The position numbers were made by a program, and so were the translations under genes. A stretch of 64,000 bases of DNA. Source: Acanthamoeba sp. SK_2022b. Its lineage: Eukaryota > Discosea > Longamoebia > Acanthamoebidae. Within the stretch, counting starts at the first letter, position 1. Each line of letters opens with the position of its first letter. Under the pieces are notes generated by a model that did no database searches, had not been told where the DNA came from, and saw only the letters and a program-made list of their open reading frames with translations. This document shows, piece after piece, positions 1-15,615 of this stretch. The DNA lies in assembly GCA_027943245.1 (NCBI GenBank), contig JANDJZ010000011.1, positions 186,001 through 250,000 on the forward strand. The letters are read 5' to 3'.

Positions 1-1907
1 GGCTGTGGAGAGGCCGTAGTGATCGGAGAGCTGGGTGATGGGGAGCCCGCCCAGCTTGCGCGGGTCAAAGAAGAACGGCTCCACCTGGGCCTCCATCACC
101 TCTAGCTCCTCCTCTTCGCCCACCTCCTCTACTCCCTTGGGCTTGGCCGCCGGGTCGACGTGCTTGAAGTGGATCACGTAGTCCAGGCACGAACGCGACA
201 GCATGTCCGTCACCGGATCGGTGAGCGCCGTTTCGCGGGGACTGCGACAGAGGCAACGAGGCGGGGTTACGCGTGAGTAGAGCACGCCCATGTACATAGA
301 AAGTAGAGGGAGGGCATACGCAAGACGGCCGTCGGCCTGCACCCTGACGTCGCCGATCGTGACTGGATTGACGCCCTTGTTGGCCTCGCGGACCAGGTCC
401 GTGCAGATCAGTTGCGGCTTTGGCTCTTCCGGTTCACACTCCTTGGCCTTGCACCCTGGTCGCGCTATTCCGGCGCACACACGCACGACAGCTCAGCACA
501 CAACGGTCCCAGCAATGAAAAGCCGACACAAGACTCTCCCTCCCTACCATTGTTGTGGCGATCTTGACTGACTGCCTCCTTCGCCGACCTGACCATCGGT
601 TTGCCCTGAACTGAACGCCTGAAGGTGTCCATCATTACCTTGTACTCCTCGCTGTCCTTATCCTCCTCTCCCTTGTAGTAGCAGTCTCGGTGAGCAGTGG
701 ACCAGTGAGCCACAAGGACACACGCACGCACAAACACACCACACACAGACACACACAGGGGGAAAGAGTGGGCGGAGGGAGGGAGTACCCAGAGGCCCCA
801 CTTGTCTCTCTTGGCCATTCGAGACTCGTCATCGTGAGCCCTGCCATCAACGTTGAGGTCACCCATCACGATCACCTCGCCCTTGAGCGGGTCGTCGCGC
901 CACACATCGTGGATGAGGTCGCCGATCTCGCGGATCTGGCTCATCCGCGTGGTTGCATTCTTGGCATTGGTGCTGTTGGTGGCATAGTCGGCCTGCGTGT
1001 GGGTCGTGATCACGTGGATGTGAGTTGTCGGGCTGACGTGCACCTTCGCGTATAGCGCCTGCTTCGCCGCCCAACCGTCTATCTGCACGCCTGTCGTGTG
1101 TGTTGGTCAACTTTCTTGTTGTAAGCCCATCTGTGGGAAATGGATCAGCGTATACCATTGGTGTAGATGCGCTTTTGAGTCTCGGTGATGGGATAGCGGC
1201 TGAGAATCAGCAGGCCACCATCGATGAACTTCCTGTAAGAGGGGGAGACCCTGAGCCAACTTCACTCTCACAACACAATACGGCTGCGGACCCGTGAGGC
1301 GGGCGGTCGTCTGGTCGTAGTCGTACCTGGAGGACAGGGGAGGCGCGGCGTTGTTGGTGTACCAGTGGAAGCCGAGCGCCTGGGCCTCCTTGAGGAGCTT
1401 GCCGAGGCGGAAGTTCCAGAACCAGAACACCTCCTGGAGAGCGACGATGTCGTAGTGCGGCAGGACGTGACGCACGAGCAACTCGAGCCGCTCATTCTTG
1501 AAGTCGTCGCCGTTGTAGTTGATGAAGGGCGGTCGCAGCAGCATGTTGATGGTCATCAGCCTTATGGTGCGCTCCCCCTCGTCTCCACCTGAACGAGTTC
1601 CGTGGTCAGCCCAGCCCCCAGCTGTTGTGGGAAAGAGGGAAGCGCGTACGGGCAGCCTTCAGGTCGCTCCAAAGAGGAAGGCTGGCGACGTCCTGGGGCG
1701 GGCAGAGGCGGTGGGTGCCGTTGAAGCGTTCGAAGAGGAGAAACAAGGTGCAGGCCAGGAGGAGGCTGCACGCGCAGAGGAGGCCGGGCAGCTTGAGCAC
1801 CACGGCCTCGGGCAAGGGGGCAGCCCACTCGTGCTTGCGTAGGTCGAGCGAGTAGAACACCAGCGCGAGCACCACGCAGAAGGTGGTGATAGGGGCCCGT
1901 TTTACAT
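1..1907 (-). CDS. Neutral sphingomyelinase-like phosphodiesterase (3' end outside window)
   Basis: This gene encodes a Mg-dependent phosphodiesterase of the DNase I-like (endonuclease/exonuclease/phosphatase) superfamily, most like neutral sphingomyelinases that cleave sphingomyelin to ceramide. I start it at the ATG at 1907, which opens MNVKRAPITTFCVVLALVFY and gives two hydrophobic segments near the N-terminus. Catalytic landmarks follow in order on separate exons: RLMTINML at the start of the fold, IVALQEVFWFW with the metal-binding Glu (about 1430-1450), GEVIVMGDLNVDG with the Asp-x-Asn pair (about 840-870), and SDHYGLS with the catalytic Asp-His (about 10-40). The reading frame runs off the left edge just after SDHYGLS, so only the extreme C-terminus is missing. 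Introns lie near 1580-1620, 1110-1290, 620-830 and 240-560; exact junctions are uncertain. The substrate is inferred. Another lipid phosphodiesterase of the same fold is possible. Confidence 0.8.
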
Positions 1908-2186
1908 TCATCGCCAGTGGTGCGGAGCTAAAGATTGAAAATCTGTGCCTGATCAAGCCGCGAGAGTACAGATCAATCTTTGGGTTGTTGGCCCTTGTGT
2001 TCGACGACGTTGCTCGGTGCCTCTTCCTTCTTTTCCCCCGCAATGAATGACCGGCCACCACTCCGGCACTCCGCACCAGTGGGGTGGCGTGTGTCGGCAA
2101 AAATGTTTTTCCAATTAGAAGTTTGTGTTTTCCTTCTGCCTTTCTCTTCCGCCGAAGGCAACAAGCTGGCAGCCCTGACCGGCTCG
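1908..2186. other. Intergenic spacer between two minus-strand genes
   Basis: The spacer holds the sphingomyelinase-like gene's promoter and the end of the ABC transporter transcript. Long open frames here, such as one around 1980-2470 on the plus strand, are antisense shadows of the transporter's last exon. I see no RNA gene or clear motif. Confidence 0.4.
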
Positions 2187-5100
2187 TTACAGGACGTCGT
2201 CGGCTGGCGGCGACCTTTGGAGCGGTGGCGAGTGTCGTTTGCGTCCTTGATGCTGGGCCTCGTCTCCCGCCGGACGTTTGGTCGTGGCCATATCGGTCTG
2301 TATCTTGAATTGTGTGTTGTACAGGCGCGCATACTGGCCGTCTTTCTCCAACAAGTCCTGGTGTGTTCCTGTGAAATGGCGAGGGCTATGAGAGAGAGAC
2401 AGCACGCGAGCGTGGGGAGTTGGCAACATCAAACACGAACCATATTCGACAAGCTGGCCGTGATCGAGCACTAGGATGAGATCCGCTTGAAGGATGGTGG
2501 AAAGGCGATGCGCGATCACGAACGACGTGCGGTTGCCCAGCAGAGGGCGCATTGCATCTGGCGAGAGTTGAGCATAGGAGAGGTTCATCATCCCAACAAG
2601 AGTCACCCAAACAGGTCCGCCAGGCGTCATGATACCTTGAATAAATCGCTCTGAAATGGAGTCGAGGGATGACGTGGCTTCGTCCAGAATCAAGATCTGT
2701 GGGTTCTTGAGGATGGCCCTGGCGATGGCGACCCTTTGCTTCTCGCCTGGAAGCGAAGAAAGGAGGGAGAGACACGAGAGAGGGAGAGGGGGAGGGGGAG
2801 GGAGAGAGAAGGGGGGGGGCGAGCATGAGCCGAGTTCCTCCTCTCACACGAGGACGCAACACATACCTCCACTCAATCGGAACCCATCTTCGCCTACGAT
2901 GGTGTCAAAGGTGTGGGGGCACTGTAGGACACCATATAAGTCCATAAAGACGAGATTATTCAGAACGCGACAGAGACGAGATACTGCTTACCTGTTGGAT
3001 CATGTCGTAGATGTTGGCCATCTTGCACGCATCTTCGATCTCCTCTTGCGTGGCGCTTGGCTTGGCCAGGAGCAGATTGTTTCTGTACAATTGCTGTTAG
3101 GCACTCATACGGGCACACTCCCTCGCTCTGCTGCAAAGCCCGAGAGGTAGTCGCGCCGACGCACCGGATAGTGTCATTTAAGAGCACGCATTCCTGCGGC
3201 ACGACGCCTACGATATCGGAGATGCTGCTGAGCGCAAGGTCGCGAAGGTCGTGTCCATCAATGGAAATGCTGCCCCCGCACACGTCGTACAGGCGCAGCA
3301 AAAGCGACGTGAGTGTGCTCTTTCCCGCGCCTGTTACCGAGCAAAGGGGTCAGGCCAAACGACCGAGCCAGGCGTCAGACGGGGAAGGAGGACCGACGCA
3401 CCCGAATGGCCAACGATGGCGCACATTTTACCGGCCTCGAGAGTGAAGGAGATGTCCTGCAGGACCCACGACGCCTTCTCGGCCTCGGTCATTTTCGAAT
3501 AGTTGGGAATGATTTCACCTCTGCTGGTCACCTTGCCACCGCTATCGCGATAGCCTCGCCTAACGCGCTCGATTCTATGGGGGGGGGGGGGAAGAGAGCA
3601 TCGATCAGAAACGGCGGAGCAGTGGCTGCGAGCGCGCGCCCTCACATGTGCTTACTTGTTGGGGTGCTCTTGGTCGTATGCGGCATAAGAGAAGGAGACG
3701 TGGTCACATATCACCTCTCCTCTAACCTGCTCCTTCTTTAGAACAGTAGGAAACTCTTTCTCCTTGACTTCAATGTCCATATCTGCGAAAGAGTGAGAAA
3801 ATAGTTAGGGGCATGTATGATCAGCGCATGAATAGCGAGTGGGCAGGCGGGCAACCTAACACTTCGAATATGCGCTCGAATCTGAGCAAGGCCTTCAGCA
3901 CTCCCATCCAGTTGTTGAGGAGCGACGTGAGCGGGCCGTAGATGCCGGACATGTACGATGTGAAACTGAAGAGAGTGCCGGCCGTGATCCTTCCTGTGTC
4001 ACATGACGCAGTTTAAAAGGAGGAACGGAGAGCGCTCAATCGAGAAAGGACAATGAACCTTCAACCACGGCATGGCCGCCCCACCAGTAGATGAGCGCTG
4101 TAGAGAATGAGGATAGCGAGGCCACAAAGATCCAGAAGAGCGCGTCGCGCAACCAGTGTTTGTTGCTAGCTTCAAACACCTTTTCCGATTTGGCTGCGTA
4201 CTGCCGCGCGTTGTGCTCCTGGTACGACACCACGTACGTGGGTGAGTCTTAACTGTAGGTGTGTGAAGCCCGACAAGAGCCACGTGTGGGGGTACTTGGA
4301 GGCCGAAGAGCTTGGTGAGGTAGGCGCCGTTGACGTTCAATGTCTCGGCCACAAAGCTCCACAATCTGTCGCGCGCACCACGCGTGATATTGAATGACAC
4401 TAAACGCACAGACGCGCGCGCACAACATAAAGAGAGATGAAACTGTATGGACTTACTCTTGCGTGGCCAGGACTGCTTCCTGGCTGTCCTCGCGAAGGTG
4501 AAGAGCCCAGAACCGTGCAGGAAAGAAGAAGCAGGGGAACAAAACAAGGACGAACATGCCCAGTTGCCAGTCCAGCGAAATGAGGGCTGTGGTGGCGAGA
4601 ATGAGCTGGAAAATCTCTCCCAGCGTGGTGACGAGAGTGCCTGAGATTGCCCTGGACTGGTGTGAGGAAAAGGCAGCTGAAGCGGAGATAGCAGGGACTA
4701 TCCGCACCTGTGCGCGGCTTCAACATCTTGGTCGAGCCGTGCCATGAGCTCTCCCTTGGGTGTGCTGATGAAGAAGCGCATGCCCATATGTTGGTAGTGT
4801 CTGTTCGTAACGGCACGTGAGCTCGACACCACGGCATTACGGTGCAAGCTGGCGCTTACCGAAATATGGCTTGCTTGAGCGACTGCGTGAGCCCATACGC
4901 GAAACGGGTCGTCGTACGTTCGCGCCAGGTGCTGACGAGGCGCTCGCACAACGGCAGGAAGATGGCTCCTGTGTTTCCACGCTTGCACCATTAATACAGC
5001 GCTAATTGTGGAACCACGGGCGGGCAAAAGAAATGCGGGAGACGTGCCGAGAGCCAAAAGATTGATGAGCGACAGGTTTTGGTTGGGGATGGCATCGTCA

Positions 5101-5336
5101 ATGAGCCGCTTAAACAGCATCGGCTTTACGTTGCCCAAGGCCTTTATGATAAAGAGCAGCAGCATAGACCACGCCAGCGTTCCCAGATGGGGCTGTGTGA
5201 AGCCCCAAATCCGCTTGAGCAGCGCGCGCTTCTCGCGGATCAACTGTGCTTTGTCGGTGGCAAGTAGCGTCTTATCTTCATCTGTCCTGAACATAACCGA
5301 CCGCCATTCGCTCATGCCACCTCTTCCTCCTCTCAT
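2187..5336 (-). CDS. ABCB-type half ABC transporter
   Basis: The gene encodes an ATP-driven membrane exporter with one transmembrane domain and one nucleotide-binding domain, so it should work as a dimer. The ATG at 5336 (MRGGRGG) or at 5315 (MSEWRSV) fits better than an open frame reaching 5504, which would nearly touch the next gene. Transmembrane segments are seen in [33 protein letters not shown] and [11 protein letters not shown]. The coupling-helix region reads [20 protein letters not shown]. The ATPase domain is complete: Walker A GHSGAGKST, Q-loop [12 protein letters not shown], signature [15 protein letters not shown], Walker [14 protein letters not shown] and H-loop VIAHRLST. Introns cut Walker A (3331-3401) and the signature (2747-2866). 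After the ATPase domain comes a short basic tail. The family exports lipids, peptides or metal-thiol conjugates; the substrate cannot be read here. Confidence 0.9.
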
Positions 5337-5517
5337 CTTGAAAATACTGACTATTATGGCTTTGAGTTCAACGCACTCCGCAGCAACCACGCCACAACGC
5401 GTTCTCTCTTTTTCCGCCGGAATTATAAGTTGGGTGGAAGCATCTTCGGAATGAGAGAAATGCCGCGAAAAAATTCGGGCCAAGATCTTCAATCTCGTTG
5501 TCAATCGCTACCGAAAG
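5337..5517. promoter_or_regulatory. Divergent promoter region, ABC transporter / RecQ
   Basis: These 181 bases separate the starts of two oppositely transcribed genes, so they should hold both promoters. A moderately AT-rich patch around 5400-5480 is the only compositional feature I see. No TATA box is convincing. Confidence 0.4.
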
Positions 5518-9062
<3,545 letters not shown>

Positions 9063-9246
9063 GGATTAAATGAAGATGGAAGAGTTTACAGCTTTACAGA
9101 TATCTTCATTTCTTCTTTCTATCGACACCATTCAACATAACATACAATGGCCTACATCCACACCTCGCATCTCTACCCACACCGGCTCGCATCGGTGGGC
9201 TGATGCCCGTGTGGAGAAGGCGTAAAGAATCTGTACAGCAGGGCAC
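9063..9246. other. Short convergent spacer, possible extra 3' exon
   Basis: This lies between the RecQ stop and the stop of the small minus-strand gene. On the minus strand, a good donor (GTGAGT at about 9251-9246) overlaps the end of that gene's frame. Splicing there to a CAG near 9204 would replace the last codons with about 18 others and end near 9145. The choice is open. Confidence 0.3.
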
Positions 9247-9746
9247 TCACGAGCTGGGGCTTCCGATCGCCTTCCTCGGGGCGCGGGGCTCTCGAATGGG
9301 CTTCGATTGAGTCGAGCGGGCGGAGCGGGCCCTGGGGGTCTTCTTGACCGACGAGGGGCTGGCTACAAGGTCGCCAGGCGAGGGAGGCGCAGCAGCATCC
9401 ACCTGGGTGTTCTGCACGCTCTCATGCGGCTTCATTCTGGCTTCGCTTCGTAGCAGATCCCTCAAATCCTTGTCCAGAATGTAGATTCTGTTCAGCTGCT
9501 GAACGGACGACGTTGCGCCTTCCTCCTTCTGGAAAAGGAACCCCTCACCTCGGGGAAGAAGACCCATGGTGCGCACTGACATGGGCTGGATGCCATAGTG
9601 CCTCACCGAGCCACCAGGTGCATGGCCTGCCGAGTCTCGGATTAGGGCGATTCATTCATTCATTCATTCATTGGCGGGGGGGGACATGGTAGAAACGTAC
9701 GAGCAGAGGAAGTGAAATGCCGCGAGGACGATGAAATTCTTCGCAT
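9247..9746 (-). CDS. Small protein, probably mitochondrial
   Basis: I do not recognise this protein. It can be built from two exons: 9746-9701 and 9626-9247, joined by a 74-base intron with a GTACGT donor and a GGCAG acceptor, giving about 141 residues. The joined N-terminus, MRRISSSSRHFTSSARHAPG, is rich in Arg and Ser with no acidic residue and contains RHFTSSA, like a matrix-processing site; import into mitochondria is inferred from that. The middle (YGIQPMSVRTMGLLPRGEG, then VQQLNRIYILDKDLRDLLRS) looks folded. The tail is Pro/Ser/Arg-rich and probably disordered. The intron carries a TTCA microsatellite (9651-9672) and a short G run. A good GTGAGT donor at the stop suggests the 3' end may differ. 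The start is 174 bases from the divergent RasGEF start. Confidence 0.5.
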
Positions 9747-9919
9747 TATCGTCGAAAGGAAGGAGATGCTAAATGAATTACAGATGGAGATGGATCGCTG
9801 ATCTGTATGCAGCTGTTTCGTGTGGCTTTCCTGTCGCGGAAGATTCTGCCGAAGAAACACTTTGTGCCTATTTATTTATTTGGAGAGGAGGCCTACCGGA
9901 GAAATGAGAGCTCCGAGAG

Positions 9920-12900
9920 ATGGGTGACACCGTCTCCACGCCACCGAGAAGTGCGCAAGGAATGTATGTGACCAGAGAGAAGTTAGACGACAAGATGGAC
10001 TCACCGGCAGCGGCTTATGAAAGCTGTGTTTCAGGTTTAGCGCCGCCTTCCCTGCCGCAACCTACCTCTGCAGTTTGGGTAGCCTCGCCAAAGCCCACGC
10101 GCCCACGAACGGTGCTGTTGCGCACGTCACCGCACGGCACGCCACTCGCGACACGCGCCCCTTGTGCGTCTTCGCACGCGCCGGCCAGTCACAGCGCTCG
10201 CGTCTCTGCTGGCCTTTCCTCTGACTGCGGGGATGAGGCGCCAAACCTGACTCCTCCGGCAGCTGCAGAGGGACTTCTCGACGACACTTACCGCGAAGTT
10301 GCCACTCTGCAACGTCTTGTAAAGGTTGAGCACCAAGCTACAGTCTGGCTAGTCTTCGTTCTTTTGCCCCCACCGTCATTCTTAGCGTGCTCACGGTTTT
10401 CTCCATTGTTGTGCACAAAACGAAGGCAACGAAAGGGCTGCGCTATGCCACTGTGCAGTTGAAAGCTTTCTTTCTTCACTTGAACCACGAAAGCGAAGTC
10501 GACGGCGCGGGGAAACAGAGCCGTACGGAACTGCGGTAATGGTCCTTGGATGATCACGCGGCCTTCCACTTCAACGTGCAATTGCTCACCCGTTTGGTGG
10601 CCAAACCCAGGCGTAAGCTCTATGACATCTGCAAGGGAGCGGAGCGAAGCGGCAAAGACCTATTTGATGCTGTCCACACGTTATCTACAGGCACCGGTAC
10701 GTGTGCTCGCGACTAATCACTTCCTCGCCGATGACGATCTCATTCGCATTTTCCTCCTCGCTGCCCGCGTGGCTGGTGGCGACCACTCTTGCATGCAGTG
10801 GAGAACTGTGGCAATATCCACGTTGCCCCTCTATCGTTCTTGGCCTCGGCCCTGCTACGAGACGTCCAGACCTTGACCGGTAAGCGGGGCTGTTGTCATT
10901 TGCCTCCATACGTTGCATGCGGCTAAGACAACTCTGGGGAAAACCGAACATCATCTGCAGACGCGTCGTGGAGCTTGTGGCGCTTTCCTCTGGACGCGTT
11001 CTCGCGTCGACGGTACGATCAAGCCGACCTGTCTCTGTTCAGCCACCTGCACCAACTGCGGACCACCCTTCGTCCCTTCATCGAACACAATCACGGTATA
11101 ATCCCGATCTATGCATGGACAAGGTGTGTGCGTGTGCGTGTGCGTGTGCGTGTGCGTGTGCGTGTGCGTGTGCGTGTGCGTGTGCGTGTGCGTGTGCGTG
11201 TGCGTGTGCGTGTGCGTGTGCGTGAAGATGCGGCATTCGTTCACATGTCCAGACTGCTCGGGCGATTTCAGATGGCGCGTCGTACGGAAGTCGGTGGGGT
11301 GATGTGATCGCCCTACAAGAAAAGCAGCTGGCGATGGAGGAGGACCGAGCGACGACTGGTGGGGTCTGTCACCTGGCCACCCGCATTACCCACTCGCTAT
11401 CCTCTCTTCTTCAACAACCCGAAGAACGTGAACATGACGATGGCGAGAGCAACAGCGGGGATGCCCTCACGAAACTTTCGCATTCGGGGCCTCTCAGGAA
11501 GAGGACCTACACGCCTCCGGCATCAGTTCCCACGAGGTGATACTTTTCGCCCCGCGTTTTACACACGTCTCATGCTCATCTAGCCTGGATGCGTTTTTGC
11601 AGCAATCTCGATGACATCGAAGCTGCTCAAATTGCCGCGAACGATAGACTAAGGTTTACGCAGCAGCTCATCCAAGAATCCAAGAAGCAGGTAATCTCCC
11701 TCTCCCTCAACGCCGCCCGCTAATCTCACGCGCGCGCGCGTGTTTTGAATCGGACCACGTGCATTCATCGCCCTTGCACCTATGCGCAGGTGGATCAGAT
11801 GGAAGATGTGTCGGCTCAGCTGCGCATCCTACAGACCATTGCGGATTTCCGGGCGCAAGCATATCGCCTTCTCAGGTGCGATCGCCCTCGCTAGACTCGC
11901 GCTTTTTAGTGGTTAATATCGATGTGCCCCTTACAGGGCCGAGCGGCACTATCTCAGCGAGCTGACGACCACCATCACCATCACCAAGGCCAAGGCCACC
12001 GACGAGCAAGTAAAGGCAGGTGCGCCGAAGGCCGACGATCATTTCCTGGAGCAGTGCGAGGAGCGAGATACGTTGAATGGCCAGGCGTGCGATCTGAACG
12101 AGGACAAATCGGCACACGTCGCCGCACTTACAGGGGACAAGAACGAAAGCGACAGGAAAGCGAAGAAGGACAAGAAAAAGAAGAAAAAGAAGAAGGACAA
12201 AGCAAGCCAAAGCGGGGATCCGAAGCAGAAGAGGAAGGAAAAGAAAAAGACGAAAGAAACGAGTGCAGAGGAAAAGCGGGAGGGGGAGGCGGGGGTGGCA
12301 GCGACGACGGCAACGTCTGCTGAACTCCATACCGCAGGCCTCGAAGCCGAGACGCCAAGTGACTCTACAACCGACGAGAAGCAGGCTGATGCCGACGAGC
12401 TCCTGACCGCGCCCGAGAGCCTGCGGGCATTGAAACGTTCGGCCGAGGACTTCTCCGATTCGCTGCTCGAACTGCTGCAGCTGTTCCAAGATCAGGCCGC
12501 CAACCGAGTCGGCAACCGAGGTACATTTCTCACACCTACGTCACTCTACTGTGAAACAACTGACCTTCTCCCTGCCCCGACTTTAGTAGACGAGGCCAGC
12601 ATACGCGTACTGCCCACGCCCACTCTACCATTTTATTTTTTACTTTGCGGCCGAGCGGCATGGGAGGCGCGCGCCAATGGTCGCCGACCTCGTATATCGT
12701 TTGTGGCGTGGGCAGGCCAAGTACGATGCGTTGAACATCTGGGAGGAGCCCCTCATTGAAGGCGGAAGATCAGAGAGCCATCGTACTGGGTATCCCCTCT
12801 CCGTGCCATGAACTACACTTGCCCCGGGGGAGGGGTGTGGTTGGCTCAAGGCGGTTGGATGTCTGGCAGCCCGGAGTGGCAGTTCTCAAGCCCGACAGTC

Positions 12901-15525
12901 TTGTACGGTCCCAAGATGGTCAAAGCCGCAGCGGCCTCCAATCCGCGCACGCCACGGGGCCAACCCCCTACTCAGATCGGTACACCCACACTTCCCGTGG
13001 TCAATACTACCCCTCCAGTGCGTCGTGGCCTCCGCGATCCCTCTCCTCTTCATGATGTTTACGCTTCTGTTGCCGCATTGTGCCGCGTTTTTCTTCAGCC
13101 GAGGAATACTCGCTGCGAGCGGCGACGCTCAATCAACTGGTCAAATGCATCACCAGTGAGTTCTCCTACGGTTCGTATATCACCACGATCGCCTTCCATC
13201 AACATCCGTCCGTCGCTGAATGGACTCCCCCCTTTCCCTCTCCCGGCTCTGGCATCAGACTTGGGTTTCGTGAAGACTTTCATCACCACATTCCAATCGT
13301 TCACTACTCCCGAGCAGCTCTGGGAGAAGCTCATGCAGAGGTTAAGTCCCCTCTTCTGCTTCTCCTGCTCCTCCTTTCCTCCCTGGTCCTCGGCCAAGTC
13401 ACTGCGAGCAGCCCTTACTGATGCGTAGCGAACCCAGGTACAATGTCCCCTCGTGGACGCGCGAGTCGCGCTCCGAGGCCGAGTGGCGGACGCAGACCGT
13501 GGTGCCCATTCGGCTCCGTGTGATCAACTTCATCAAGATGTGGCTCGAGGTACGGTGGCTAATGGCTTATCAGCCCTATTTTCGGTCCTTCTGAAAAAAG
13601 GTGCGGGTTCTTGGTCGTGTGGCGGATGACGCCTTTCAGATGCACATATCCGAGTTTGAGCACTCCTTGATCAAGGACATTAGTGACTTCATCGACGGCA
13701 CGCTCATTAAGGACGGCCACCCTAAGTGGTCCGCCACTCTCTCTCGTCTCCTGCAGCGTCAGGTACGCCAGCGTCACAAGCACATTCGCACGCATACGCA
13801 TGTGTGGGCCTACTAAACGCACGAGCATGTCTATATAGATGGCCATGAGGCAAGTTGACGACGAGACCAAGCAATCAAAGAAGGTGACTCAATGTTGACC
13901 TGCGTGTCTGGCCATCTCCCATTTGTCTGACCCCAAATGCTTTGGGGGGTACACTGCTACACAAACAGGCCAACATTGCCAACGCGCTCAACAAGATGGG
14001 CGTGTCCGACTTTATCCTGGTAATCCGCTGTTACCCCCCCCCCCAATATACCCCTCTCTGCTGATATATGCTTGTGCGTTGTGGTCGTTATCGTGTAGGA
14101 CTTGCCGCTCGAAACGATCGTGCAACACCTGAGCCTCATCGAATTCTCCATCTACCAAGCCATCAAGGTTCGACGCTGCAAGATTTCATGAGGCAACAGC
14201 TAGTCGAAATGGCGCTCTTTGTCTAATCCGCTGCCCCCCCCCCGGCGTTCTGGCCCGGTCGACAGCCGATCGAGCTTCTCAATCAGTCGTGGAACAAACC
14301 GAAGCTCAAATACCGGTAGACCGCTCGCATGTCTCTCCCGCAACAGGGGAGCGACCACACGGCTCAATGATAGACTAACAACTACCCGGCCGTGGTCATC
14401 GGCCAAAACTCAAATCAGGGCGCCGAACGTGCTAAACTTCATCAAGCGGTTTAACACCGTGTCTCAGTGGACTGCCACCAACATACTGCGCGAGGTCAGG
14501 CTCAAGAAGCGTGGCCGCCTCATGGCCAAGTTCACCTCTATCGCTTTGGTGCGCCCCCCCCCCTCTCCTCCCTCATCAGCACCCTCGTTCCCAATCAGCA
14601 TCGCTCTTACAGCGCCTTTTTGGCAGGAGTGCTATCGTGTGAACAACTTCAACACGGCGCTCTCCATTATCTCCGGCCTCAACTCGTCGGCGGTGCATCG
14701 CCTCAAATTCACCCGCGCCGAAGTGCCTGAGCGTCTCTGGACGGTGCGTATACGAGTGGGGATTAGGGGCGGAGATGCCAGCCGATAGACTGACCTCTCG
14801 ATCGAGAGCAGGAGCTGGAGCAGGTTCAGCACTCGCTGGGCGGGTCCAACTACAGCAACTACCGGGAGCGGCTGCACAGCGTCAACCCGCCAGTCCTACC
14901 CTACCTGTACTCTCTTCGCACGCCCCTCAATCAATTGCTGCTGTTGACTCGCCAGGTTTGGTCTTGATATGGGAAATGATGACCAGGGGCATCTATCTGA
15001 CCGACCTCACCTTCATCGAGGATGGTACTCTCCGCCGCCTCCTCCTCCTCCTCCTTCTGTTTGTTCGGCTGACCGGCGTTGGCGCAATCACGCAAGGCAA
15101 TCCGGACTATATCGATTCGCTCATCAACTTCAAAAAGAGGGAACTGGTCTACGACGTCATCCGCGAGATCGAGCAGTATCAGGTGTCTAGGCCTGCCCCT
15201 CCTTAAACGCCCCGCCCCACCACTCTCCCCTTCTCACGCACACGCGATCGCTCATGATCATGCTCTCCTTGGAACACCAACGCGCATCCACACAGCAAAA
15301 GGGCTACGATTTTCCGACCGACAACTCCATACTCAACGTGCTAAGCAACTTGCCGACCATCACCGTACTTCACCCCCCCCCCCAATGTATGTGTGGGGGT
15401 TGCTCAACAGGAGGGGCGTACTCGACATGATGTTTATCAGGACGAGGAGAAACTGTGGACGCTGTCACTGCAGAGGGAGCCGAGAAACGTCGAGCGCGCG
15501 TCCGACCTGCCCTGACCCCTCCATT
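9920..15525 (+). CDS. Ras guanine-nucleotide exchange factor (RasGEF_N + Cdc25-type catalytic domain)
   Basis: The C-terminal half is a Cdc25-type exchange factor that loads a Ras-family GTPase with GTP. RasGEF_N signatures: SLRAATLNQLVKCITSEFSY (about 13110-13170) and FVKTFITTFQSFTTPEQLWE (about 13266-13325). Catalytic-domain signatures: LPLETIVQHLSLIEFSIYQA, NVLNFIKRFNTVSQWTATNI, NTALSIISGLNSSAVHRLKF, then GIYLTDLTFIEDG and INFKKRELVYDVIREIEQYQ. The last exon ends RNVERASDLP with a stop at 15523-15525. The N-terminal half is unknown: a Pro/Ser-rich start at 9920 (MGDTVSTPPRS), helical stretches such as KLYDICKGAERSGKDLFDAV, and a Lys-rich run near 12165-12260. An apparent stop at 10536 lies in a clean intron (10536-10610). 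At least four introns carry C10-C11 runs. Whether 9920 is the true start of one continuous gene is less sure than the catalytic part. Confidence 0.85.
11124..11224. repeat. Hexanucleotide microsatellite, (GTGTGC)n
   Basis: About 16 to 17 uninterrupted units of GTGTGC lie inside an intron of the RasGEF gene. Because the unit is six bases, both strands stay open and give Val-Arg or Cys-Val type runs; these are artefacts, since the flanking exons do not continue in those frames. Confidence 0.9.
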
Positions 15526-15615
15526 TTGTGTAGTACTGCCGACCAGCTTGCTCGTCGTGGGTCACCAAATAATCAAATAATTAAATAAAAAATTGAATTA
15601 AATAAATAACCGACC
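15526..15615. terminator. Convergent 3' ends, AT-rich
   Basis: These 90 bases lie between the RasGEF stop and the stop of the coiled-coil gene. From 15568 they are almost pure A/T, with AATAAA-like words on both strands (for example TTAAATAAAAAATTG). They are the likely shared polyadenylation region. Confidence 0.5.

Noticed and set aside
10531..10611. In-frame stop suggesting a broken RasGEF gene
   Set aside because: The stop lies in a 75-base GT-AG intron (10536-10610); removing it joins TELR to RKLYDICKG in frame.
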